The notes beneath the pieces are model-generated. The model was not told the DNA's origin. It saw nothing but the letters and a program-made list of their open reading frames with translations, and made no database searches. This document shows positions 11,250-21,300 of a stretch of 64,000 bases of DNA, in pieces (position 1 is the stretch's first letter; every line of letters starts with the position of its first letter). Source of the stretch: Atriophallophorus winterbourni (taxonomy: Eukaryota > Platyhelminthes > Trematoda > Plagiorchiida > Microphallidae). The translations under genes and the position numbers were made by a program. The stretch covers positions 55,709 through 119,708 of the forward strand of contig JACCGJ010005792.1 of assembly GCA_013407085.1 (NCBI GenBank), written 5' to 3'.

Positions 11250-11889
11250 ACCTCGGTAAGAACACTATTGCTATACGGGAGTGAATGTTGGACAGTTCGC
11301 TCAGATGATGTTAGGAGGCTTGAGGTCTTCGACCAACGTTGTCTGTGTAGGATTGCTCACGTACGTTGGCATCACCACGTTTGCCATTCTGAGGAAGCAA
11401 CGGCACTAGCCTTCAAACAGCCATTAACAGACGTCGTCTCTGCTGGTTGGGGCACGTCCTGCGCATGAAACCCGAACGGTACCACGCCGAGCACTTTATG
11501 CGTCAGCTGGTACAGACAGGAAAAAAGTGGCTGGCGTTCAGCCACTAACATGGAAGAGTGGCTTGAAAAGGCTCACTTCTGGTTTAGCCAGGGTTGGACG
11601 AGCGCGCTTGCCTGGATGGAGTGCAAGAGAAGGTGAGAATGTATGGCTCGACACATTGGCAACGATGACAATGAACCGACATCAATGGAAAGAGTGCATC
11701 ATCTCTATTACTCCCTGACATTTTCCTGTCGTTCAAAAACTATATTGAAAACAAACCCAAAAAATGACGTGTGTAAATGGACAAAAAATAACCACTGTTC
11801 CCCTCTCACGGTTTCTACCCGATTTGTACCACCACTCGCTTTGTACATTTCATTGTTTCTGTTGAACGGCGCCATATCTGTATCAGATG

Positions 11890-11929
<40 letters not shown>

Positions 11930-12005
11930 ACGCTATTTAAGAATAAGGGTGATAGAGGCGACTGTAACAATTAAAGAGGAATCTCCCTTCCGTAGAGTTT
12001 TCTCC

Positions 12006-12159
12006 CTACTTCGGTGTAGGCAACCGGGTAGTATCATGCCTACGTTCAACGATGCCGATTACAACGCTTTGGACCTCCCTTCTCGCTTTGTACATCTCAT
12101 TGTTTGTGTTGAACGGCACTATATCTGTATCAGATTGTGCAAATATAATAAATAATATA
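12006..12159 (+). mobile_element. 154-bp LINE derivative: 5' leader joined to 3' tail
   Basis: TTTCTCC at 11999-12005 and 12160-12166 flanks the insert, which lies inside family A RT sequence. The left ~75 bp equals the end of the RTE-like 5' UTR and first codons (M-P-T-F-N-D-A-D-Y-N-A-L). The right ~75 bp equals the 3' UTR end of B3 at 11830-11895 (shared TTGTACAT-TCATTGTTT-TGTTGAACGGC block) with an AT-rich tail. The whole coding part is missing, so this is an internal-deletion derivative. Confidence 0.75.
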
Positions 12160-12166
12160 TTTCTCC

Positions 12167-13405
12167 GAATCTCAAAGTGGCTTCCGCAGGTGAGATCAAC
12201 CGTAGACATGATCCTATCTCAGAGAAAACTTCAAGAAAGGTAACGGGAACAGCGTATGCCATTATACGCTGTTTTTATTGATTTATCGAAAACATTTGAC
12301 TATGTCAGCAGGGGGGTCTTTTCAAACTGCTTGATCTTATAGGCTGCCTCCCAACACTGCTCAAACTCGTTATTTCCTTCCACTCTGGAATGAAGGACTC
12401 AGTCCATTTTAACGGTTTCAGTTCCGAATCCTTTGAAATTCGACGAGGCGTCAAACAAAGGTGTATTCTTGCTCCCACGCTGTTCGGCAGTTTCTTTGCT
12501 CTGCTTATGAATGCACGCTTTTTGAGCGAGAACAGATGACATTTATCTATGCACGCGAAGTGGTGGCATGCTTATCAACCTGAACAGGTTGAGAGCACAA
12601 ACCAAGTTACGGGATGTGCTTATCCGTGACCTGCTGTTTGCCGACGATGCTCACTCCCAAGTGAACCTCCAGTTGCTAATGTACTGTTTTTCGTCGGCAT
12701 GCAAAGACTTTGGGCTAATAATCAGCATGAGCAAGACCAAAGTCCTTGGTCGAGGGATTGTATCACCTCCTATCATCACTGTTGAAAACTGTCAGAATGA
12801 ACCAGTACATCATTTCACATATCTTGGTTCAACCATTGCGGATAACCTCTAGCTAAACACGGAGAGATGTGGATTGGCAGAGCAGCTGTCATTTTGTCCC
12901 GATTGAACTCTCGTGTTTGTGGTAACCGCAAGTTGACTGTAAAGACAAAGATGATGATATATAGCGCGTGCGTACTGAATGCTTTACTGTACGGCAGTGA
13001 AACCTGGACCACCCACGCAAGACACGAACAGAGGGTGAATGCTTTCCATCTACGAAGCATCCGTCGTATTTTGAACATATCGTGGATGGACAGAGTGAAT
13101 AATGCTGAACTGCTTTCAATAGCTGGTCTACAGAGCATGTTTACCCTATTACGACAGCGCCGCCTGCGGTGGCTTGGTCATGTCTACAGATTGGAAAATG
13201 GTCGTATTCCGAAAGATCTACTCTATGGTGACTTGCAATTAGGAAGTCGACCATTGGACAGACCGCACTTGCGGTACAAAACGTTTACAAAATAGATATG
13301 AAAGCTCTTGGCATTGACTTTACGGGTTGGGAAGAACTTTCTCTTGACCGCTCACATTATAGGCATTGTGTAAAGCGTCGTCTGCAAGCTGGGGAGGAGC
13401 AGATA
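12167..13405 (+). pseudogene. RTE family A reverse transcriptase remnant
   Basis: Contains L-R-D-V-L-I-R-D-L-L-F-A-D-D-A-H (motif C, F-A-D-D), L-L-M-Y-C-F-S-S-A-C-K-D-F-G-L, V-H-H-F-T-Y-L-G-S-T-I and the C-terminal R-Q-R-R-L-R-W-L-G-H-V-Y-R-L-E-N-G-R. Upstream, motif A is readable as F-I-D-L-S-K-T-F-D-Y-V-S-R in another frame. Frame changes near 12310, 12530 and 12850 inactivate it. It is continuous with 14507-14713 apart from the pogo-like insertion. Confidence 0.8.
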
Positions 13406-14504
13406 CACTAAAATCTCGGTACTATGCCACCTCGTTACTATGCCACTTTTGCTCGGTCCCGACAAAATTCAATACAAAATAAATTTACTATGCCACTCCC
13501 TACTCTCGCTACTATGCCACTATTCTGTGACTATTTAAAAGTGCATTTTTGCGCATTTTACGCATATAGTCAGCTTGTTTCAAGGTCAAACACGCGATGT
13601 TTCTGCCTGACGCCAGCTACAACAAGCCAACCACCTCACGCACAACAACAAGCCGCTTTCCTACTCTTGCTTTAAGTATCGATAGATAGACCCACGAAAG
13701 CGCGCGCACAAACAGACACTCACAACAGTGACATCGTTATTTTTCAAACTATTCAGTCCATAAAGTCAGCTCAGAAACGCAAGCGAACCGACTTTACGCT
13801 GAAGGAGAAGCTCGAAATCATCGATGCTGCGAAGAAGGAGCCAAATCAGTCCAAGTTGGCGAGGGAGATTAGCAAGAAATGGGGCGTCGAAGTTAAGAGA
13901 ACCACCGTGAAGGGCATTGTCAGCAAGAAGGATGCAATTGAAGCTGCAATCAAAGCTGGAGTTCCATCGAAGCGCATAAAGCTGACGCAGCCTCAAGACC
14001 CGAAGCTTTAGGAGTGAGTGCTGATGTGGCTGAAGCAAGCAAGAGGACTGCATCTGCCTGTCAGCGGGGATCTGATCAAGGAGAAGGCGATAAAACTGGC
14101 CGAGCTGATGCACATCCTAGACTTCATGGCGAGTGACGGTTGGTTAGACAGCTTCAAGAAGCACAATGGCGTCACGTTCAAGACAGTGCAGGGCGATGCT
14201 GGAGCGGTGGATTCCCAATCCCTTATTGATTGGCAGCATCAGGTTCTGCGGCAGTTCTCTGCAGATGAAGTCTTTAACCTGGACGAGACTGATGCCAGCG
14301 TGTGATCGGCTAGACAACGAGATCCGACGAAAGACGATGCGTTAGCCGACGATTTCTAAGAGCTTTGAACTGATCGATTGAGCAAATAAATGATGGACTT
14401 GAGAAAATAAGGCCGTTTTTACAAAACCTCGTTACTATGCCACTCTCGCTACTATGGCGCTCTTGCTCGGTCCCAACGGGTGGCATAGTACTGAGATTTG
14501 AGTG
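13406..14504 (+). mobile_element. pogo/Tigger-like DNA transposon, internally deleted
   Basis: A 1099-bp element with terminal inverted repeats CACTAAAATCTCGGTACTAT (left) and CACTCAAATCTCAGTACTAT (right, reverse complement) inside a TA duplication (13404-13405 and 14505-14506). The empty site is visible in family A at 34209-34210 and 49205-49206, where GATACAG is uninterrupted. CTATGCCAC-type subterminal repeats occur several times near each end. The TA target and CENP-B-type transposase place it in the Tc1/mariner superfamily, pogo/Tigger group. Confidence 0.9.
13760..14305 (+). pseudogene. pogo/Tigger-like transposase, N-terminal part, broken
   Basis: One frame spans the region but is closed by TAG at 14009 and TGA at 14015. 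It starts at an ATA where an ATG would be expected. Residues ~1-80 form a psq/CENP-B N-terminal helix-turn-helix (T-L-K-E-K-L-E-I-I-D-A-A, then S-K-L-A-R-E-I-S-K-K-W-G-V). After the stops comes a CENP-B DNA-binding segment (A-S-D-G-W-L-D-S-F-K-K-H-N-G-V) and the first acidic catalytic motif (F-N-L-D-E-T-D). Translation stops just after it and the rest of the DDE domain is absent, so it cannot be autonomous. Confidence 0.85.
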
Positions 14505-14775
14505 TACAGCTCTTATGCTGTTGAACGCAGATCACGCCCCCGGCGTGCAACTGGCGCCCTACAACCGAGTTCTGTCCATCGTTGCAAACGCCGCGAAAGA
14601 GAATGTTCCTCCCGAATCGGACTGTTTAGTCATTCGAAAAGCTGGGGAACCTTAAAATGCATGCGATTGTGATGTACATCAATGGTCGACATCGACCGAA
14701 GGAGGCCAACAACACTGTTTTAATGATTGACGGTTGTGTAACCATGCATCAATTCTGGCCTGCACAGGAAACCGT

Positions 14776-14874
14776 CTGTCTAGGCCTGGGCAACCTGACA
14801 GTATCTTAGCCCACGTGCAGTATCTGACTGTGCGGCACTTTAACTGGATCAGGCTTGTGCTTTCATACATACAT
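14776..14874 (+). mobile_element. SINE-like element, 5'-truncated, with 12-bp target duplication
   Basis: A 99-bp copy of the 3' half of the SINE-like family, ending in CATACATAC, between two copies of ACAGGAAACCGT (14764-14775 and 14875-14886). The long duplication and truncated 5' end show insertion by target-primed reverse transcription. Confidence 0.9.
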
Positions 14875-15120
14875 ACAGGAAACCGTGCTAAATTTGTTTG
14901 CCACTAATGCTGAACTGCACGCGGAAATATTTCGTAATCATTTCGAATCATTTTCGTTGGCCTCTTCAAACTGTCAGTATCTCGATCGGTGCACGTTCAG
15001 TAACAGTAGCGCTTTGGCTAGATCCAGGCTCTAATACCTACAGTATTTTAATAACAATAATTTTTGTGCAACGTTCAAGTTTGTGGCTAATCTTGCTTTT
15101 TATCTCTTTTTAGATTTTAG

Positions 15121-15335
15121 GCAATGAGCGTTTTGTTGCAATGTCTTCCTGGCGAATTTGTTTGTCTCGAAGAGGTTATCGGGGGTGGTAAACTAGTGCT
15201 GACGAACTATAGATTAATATTCATCCCAACATCTGCTGAACTGTCGTGGACAATTTTGTTGAATGTGGTTGCCAAAGTAGAATTGGTTGATTTAACGTGT
15301 TTAAAAATTATTTCGAAATTGGGTCTTTCACTTCA
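15121..15335 (+). CDS. MTMR3/MTMR4: MTMR exon a: first part of PH-GRAM
   Basis: The acceptor is TTTTAG before GCAATGAGCG: the earlier AG at 15113 would leave an in-frame TAG at 15118. Encodes [17 protein letters not shown] and V-V-A-K-V-E-L, matching the GRAM strands of MTMR3/4. The donor is GTGAGT after a CA (phase 2), rejoined by the A of the next exon. ATG at 15124 could act as a start only if upstream exons are absent. Confidence 0.85.
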
Positions 15336-18300
15336 GTGAGTTTTGAATGATCATTCCCAATTCGTATATCAGATGTGCCTTTGAAACTGAGTCGGCTTGT
15401 GTACGGTGGTTTGAACGTATTGCGGCGTATGACAGACCGTTGTTAAATGAGAGTAGCTTTTGCTTCACATTTCGAAGCGCGCTACAATCACGAATACCTA
15501 ACCATCCATTTTTATCAAGTAACTGACATCATTATTTTAATACTTTGCTGTAGAATCTACTGACTTGTTATGTGGAATCAAAGGTGAGTTCAAGGTCTAT
15601 GAATTTTATGGGATGGATAGATGGAGGTGCTCGGCTTGTTCCTGAGCTTGTTTGTCGAGAATTCCGAAGAATGCGATTCGGTCCTTCGTGGCGTATAACG
15701 GAAGCTAATCACTCTTTCAGGTTTGGCGCCAAATACAAGTTCTTCATCGTTATTTAGACTATGTCAGTCATATCCTGAGTATCACATCGTCCCTAGTGCC
15801 GTTTCTGATTCGACAATGGGAAAAATAGCGGAATTTCGATCACATAATCGTTTTCCATCTGTAGTTTGGAGGTAACTACCGTTCCACTATACACACTTTA
15901 ATTTACATTCCACGTGTTTCACCTAACATTTGCCCTTTTCACGTTTTTCACTCAAGATCACCGAACACTGGAGCTGTTCTGCTTCGTTGTGCTGAGCCCC
16001 GTGTCGGTCTAATGTCCAACCGGAATAGTACGATGAAAAGTTTATGTGTTCGATTACGAAAAGTTGTTTCGAGGATCCTGGTTTGCAATCTAGGAAAGGT
16101 TGGTTGAATTGGCAATGAACTAATTATCAACTTAATTCAATGTAATCCTGTCTATATCATGCGTGACACTATGATTTACGGTCTTTTCTGATGTTTTACC
16201 ACCAAATCATCAAGTTAAACTTTGTCTTTACTCATCTGGATTGTACTGACTGTGGTGACGCCCTGTTAATACTAACTAAGCGAGAAGCCAGTGTATAGGG
16301 TTAATCTGATTTCAGATTTCTCTAGCAAAAGGTTTTGAAATGAGTGCCGCTACTGCATTTTAGTGTAAGCAATTGGGCTACCGTCGAGTCGTGTTCTTAT
16401 TCTTGTCAACAATTAGTTTTCTGATGGTTGTTCAATAAGTTTTCACTTTGCGAGTTTATATACGCTTGCATACACAAAACTGCTTATGCCGTGTCACTTA
16501 TGGATAAGCGATTTGTGAGCAACGGTTGTTGAAACTTCTACCTCTTTTGGCTTTTAGCAATAATTATTTTTTCCTAGTATTGTGCTGCTCACACCCGTAG
16601 CAAAACAATACATTTATAAGCATCTTGGGAGCTTGACCTGAAATCCTTTCGTCATTTTGTATTTGAACATCGTAGTTCGTTATACAGACTCTATTCAACA
16701 GTGTCTTCCAAGTGTAACTTTATCTGATTTACCAAAGGTTTTACGCATACATGTTAAAAGCGAAATAACTGTTCGTCCATGCAATAACGTATATCTAACT
16801 GACCGAAGCAACTCATAATTCGTGAGCTATTTTTATACGAAGAATTTAACTATTGAGTTTGTGTCTCAACCTCGAGGTGTTTAGCACCCTGGAGTTACAT
16901 GCAGATCCTGACACTAAATGAGCATTTAATGCAAATCAACCTTGTTAATAATCTTTAGTAACCAGTTGCACGTGATATCTCACTCTCCTTATCACTTTTT
17001 TATATATCTGGCTGAATCCCGCCAACCGAAAAGCCTGATCCAGACAAAGTGCCGCACAGTCATATACTGCACGTGTTCTAAGATACTGTCAGGTTGCGCA
17101 GACACTCATGAGAATGAAAGTAGAAATAGATACCAATCGATTAGAATATGTTTGGGACCGAGAGTGTATTCATAACGCAGAGAAATTTGGGTGCAATCGG
17201 TTAGATCAGTTTTTGGTTAACGTTTTAATTCTGACACAGAAGCTTCGTCAGACCAACGCCAGTTGATGAAGGTAAAATACCCGTCCGAAAAATCGGATAA
17301 AAATAGGCGAGACAGTTTGTATACCATGTGTAAAATGCACATCTGAAGCGATACGTAGAATCTTGAACCATGCGTAACTTATAAGAAAAGGAAAACTATC
17401 TGTTCGGTTCTGATGCACTTCAAGGATAAGACACCTTTATCTAGCGTTACGAATCAACTGTAAGGAGTGTTCGGGTGTTTATATCGGGCAGACTTCCAGC
17501 GAACTTCGAACTAGAATCGAAGAACACCGAAAGCGTGTCCGGAGACAGCCCCGGGATGCGAGGAAATATTAATTCGTTATTCCGCCTTGGAGAAGCACGT
17601 TTCAATACGGGCCACAGTGTCGATCTAGATGTGGAAATATTGAGACACGGTATTAAACCGTATATCGAACGCCTACGTGCGGAGGCGGTCGAAATTGCAA
17701 ATGCATATCGACTGGTGGTCAATAAAGTGGATGGAGCAGAAATCTCCACAATCTGGCGCTTGGCACTGATGCGAAGGTAAATAGTTGTTATTCACCTTAT
17801 ACCTACTAGTTAATTAGATTTTTGCTTTTCTTCAAAAATAGCTTTATCTTAGCCCCGTTAGTTATGTACTTTTACGCGCGTGGGCCGCTGTGTCAACTGA
17901 CCTTGACCATGCTCACTTAGTTTGATGTTGATACACGCTAGTAGGAAAATGGACCACTGATCCTGGTCATTCCCACGAGACGTGACACAGTGTAGGCGTA
18001 CTATAAGCTGTTTAGCGATAAGGTCAAATCAGTCGTGGTGGGTTGACTGCTACTTAATCATGTTCCCTGTCCTGATTATCACCCTTGGTCTGACGAAGCT
18101 TCTGTGTCAGAAGTGAAACGTTACCCAAAACTGCTCTAACCGATTGCACCAGAAATAGATAACGATATGCTACCGGTAGTGAGCTGCATGCGAAAACACT
18201 TTGGAGTCTCACTGCGATTTCTATTCCATTTTCATTTCTCATATCTATCTAGTCCTGGGCAACCTGACAGTATCTTAACCAACGTGAACTCAATGACTGT

Positions 18301-21300
18301 GTGTCACTTTGACTGGATCAACCTTGTGCTTTCGTACATAGATTGAAAAGCCATATCTCTGTCTACGAGCTATCACAAATAGAACGAGACTGCCTAGCTC
18401 TAAGTCTTGCTATTCCACGTTTAAAATGGTCAGCAACATGCATTCGTAGATATCTCAGTCCCCGCCGTTATCTCTTGACATTTATTTGGCCGTCTCCGGA
18501 ATTTGCATTTTCTGGATTAACGAGTTTTCCTGATGTGACATTCAATTCAGGTTTGCTCTTTCCTACCAAGTTGCGTATTTCTATCTTATATCGGCATGGT
18601 ATATGAGCTAATGTGTGTGTATGTAAGTGTGCTCTTTGATTTGCTTGATATCTGCTTTCTATTGCGTATGCATTACCCAGTTTTTGAGACGACCAGATTA
18701 CAATATAATTACCATTTAAACAGTATTAGACAAAGTGGCTTAATTATGTAAAAGGGCAGTTTGTTAACTATCAGTAGAATAGTGGTACATTACTGGGCAC
18801 TCCAGAAGCATATTGCTCGAATAATCGCTAGATTCTGCTCCCAATAAAATGTTCCTGCTCGACGGGTTCGTTCTGCTTGGCGCCGTTTGGTGCTTGAGTC
18901 GGAGCGTACAATCAAGTGTGCTTTCAGGATTGCGGTTACCATCTAGCCTAGTTAGCGGATGTTGCTGTTTACACACCTAAGGACAAACACACTTTTACAT
19001 TTTGCTTCAGCCAACCAGTTAGAAAATCGCTACAAACGTCCAATATAGGTAGCAAACTATTTAAAGGCCTCAAGACAATTGTCACCAATGTGTGTTGATG
19101 ATGTGAGTGCATTCGTTTTTTTTCCGTAAAACACAATGTAGTGCCATTCTCGTTCACAATATTTCGTTCCAGGAAAAGCCCTACCCATATCAGCTTAGCA
19201 TGGCAACTATGATAGACCCGAACTAAGCTGTTAACAAACCGCGGGTACTTTTTTCCGAACACCGCGTCAGTGAAATTTTGAAACGGTCACGGGTTTCACA
19301 CGAGATGCGTTGTTCAAACAGTGTGTTTTAATCTATTGCACTATTCTTACGATTTTAGCCAGCTATCGATTTCATTGAAAATTCAGTTGCAAAGGACGTC
19401 CAGTTGTTTAACATGACAACCGAACGTGCTTCTAACGGTTCAGAACTGGTGTCTGTGCACCTTTTAACCTTCTTCTACTGTAAATTTGTGAAACATTGCA
19501 AAACATTCTGTCTTATCTCTGTATATATCACCGCGGTGTACATTCACTCCACTTCATTACACCGTTTTATTCACTCTCGAGCTATCACACTCTTGTTATG
19601 TTATCCACTCACATGCCACAGATCTTAATTTTTTTATTTGTTCATTTCAGATCCGCAACGATTGCTTATCGTGGATGCTAGAACTTTTCGAATGGCTCAG
19701 TTCAAGCGCTTATGGGGTGGAGGCTACGAATATTCGGGCTATTACGACGAAGCGGAAGTTTGCTTCATGGATCTGCCGAACCTTCACGCAGTTCGTCTAA
19801 GTTTCGAACGACTTACGCAGCTGTATGCGATGGACTCCGATTCCAGGTGCGTCGTCTCAGGGGCAATCTGATGGTCATCTTATGTCTACAATTCTGAATA
19901 ATTGTGCTAAGGAGTATAGTTTTCAACCCGTATTTTGTCAAGATTTATTATCAAGGCCAATTTGATGATCGAGGGAAGCAAAATTCATACGATCCGACTT
20001 TCATCGGCGCCGGTATTTTATCTCTGCCACATAAAACCCTAGAATCACTTGATATCGATCCACGCTTTTCACAGCCGATAAATTTAAGGACACTTTTATG
20101 ATAATTTAACATACCAATCGCACACTTGCGCCGTTCGTCACGTGCTCCTTTCGTTCACAGCGTGTTCCTATGTGTGACTCATTTTGTGGTAAGCTTTCGA
20201 GTTCTACCGATGCAAGTGTAATAAAAACCGGAAGGTATTTTTAGGAGTTTGTTTACTTTTGACATGCACTTGTGTGAAATTTAAAACGATCATTCTTTTC
20301 CGAACTATCACGCGATTCTGTGCTGTGCAGCTAACACCGTGCTAAATTGATCTGCCACCGGTGGTGTGCTAGAGTTTCATTGTTGTTTCCCTTTTTACCC
20401 TTTCCTTTGTTAATTTTGTCTTGTCCCGGGCAACCTGGCAGTATCACAACCCACGTGCAGTCTCTGACTGTGTTGCACAGTGTCTGATCATTTTCACAGG
20501 AATCACGCCATCCCTTTTTTGAAAATGACATTCTCTCCAAAGGATCAGAACGCGTTTCTTAGTCCATATGTTGGCGAACAGCGCGTGAAATTCGCGAACT
20601 AGAGCAAAACCGCCATCTTTGAACAATGTACCAAGGCATCAACACCGGATGCCCGATGGTGCTTAAGGCTCCGAAGTACATTGTAAATCTTTGATTGAGT
20701 GGGAGCCTTGAGAGAAATCGACCTTGAGGTACAATGTTCCGTATTCTCGAAATCAGCGGATGCAGAAGGCTAGTTAAACGGTGCCTCAAAATCTTCTGTC
20801 CAGCGCTCCATGCGCCTGTGTATGTTAAAAACTGCGAACCATCTGCTTTACGTATCAGCTCACTGATGCCTGGTCGCCCGCTTCCAATAGTTCTTACGAG
20901 TTGGATCAATTATCTGAAATTGCCTACAGCTGCCGCAGATTCCATTTCCGTAGCATTAGAACTCCACCAACTTTCCCTGTCGGTTCTCAAACTGACAACC
21001 AGTTTACGTTTAATAAGCCTTCGTGACGCATCATGTATGCTATCAGCAAAAAGCAACCGACGTCGGTCCATTAGTTGGAGAGAATTCGCAGAAACCCAGT
21101 GTTGCGCCACACGGGAAGTCAGCCCACAACTATCAATCGAAGCTGTTTCCGAAAAGGTTTGTATCCCACTCCATTGTTCGTCGATACTATCTTTGATAAC
21201 TACTGAAAGATGCAAACTCAAATTGGCCTGAGACTCCCTGTGAAGCGGGAGATCATTAAGCCTGGCAACCTTCAGCTGCCTTGCAACGTTTCTACGATTC

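Larger units (their letters stand above)
8816..11931 (+). mobile_element. RTE-like LINE B3 C-terminal copy, split by B2
   Basis: Left part (8816-8956) encodes G-G-R-I-E-K-E-I and K-C-L-W-K-R-R-D-L-S-L. The right part (11250-11931) resumes with L-L-L-Y-G-S-E-C-W-T-V-R-S, then L-T-W-K-S-G-L-K-R-L-T-S-G-L and a 3' UTR ending in a (TA)n tail at about 11893-11928. The break is exactly where element B2 sits, flanked by ACCTC at 8952-8956 and 11250-11254. Frameshifts disrupt the coding parts. Confidence 0.75.
7925..14713 (+). mobile_element. RTE LINE family A, copy 1, interrupted by nested insertions
   Basis: Family A pieces lie at 7925-8630 (end of endonuclease and linker), 11932-11998 (start of RT), 12167-13405 (RT to C-terminus) and 14507-14713 (3' UTR ending in a CAA-type tail). 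The other family A copies at 31870-34314 and 48104-49593 show that these pieces were once continuous. Inserts are 8631-11931 (LINE stack, replacing about 375 bp of family A), 12006-12159 (a small derivative) and 13406-14504 (a pogo-like transposon). All frames are broken. Confidence 0.8.
17185..18160 (+). mobile_element. Penelope-like element 1 with inverted terminal ribozyme-like repeats
   Basis: A GIY-YIG nuclease domain is readable at about 17450-17560 ([12 protein letters not shown], then R-T-R-I-E-E-H-R) and, after a frameshift, at about 17580-17770 ([21 protein letters not shown]). The C-x2-C just before Y-I-G is typical of Penelope elements. No reverse transcriptase remains. About 70 bp at 17185-17262 reappears inverted at 18088-18160. 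Each copy holds a hammerhead-like core. Confidence 0.75.

Noticed and set aside
15114..15120. Upstream AG (15113) as acceptor of the first visible MTMR exon
   Set aside because: It would place an in-frame TAG at 15118.
18343..18606. ORF with [12 protein letters not shown], resembling Gypsy RNase H
   Set aside because: Only ~12 residues resemble the motif and the rest shows no relation; not enough to call.
19359..19448. Possible linker exon between MTMR exons f and g (ends S-N-G-S-E-L, GTGTCT donor)
   Set aside because: Splice-like ends and an open frame are present, but 90 bp cannot give the 3n+1 length required by the neighbouring phases, and similarity to MTMR3 is weak.
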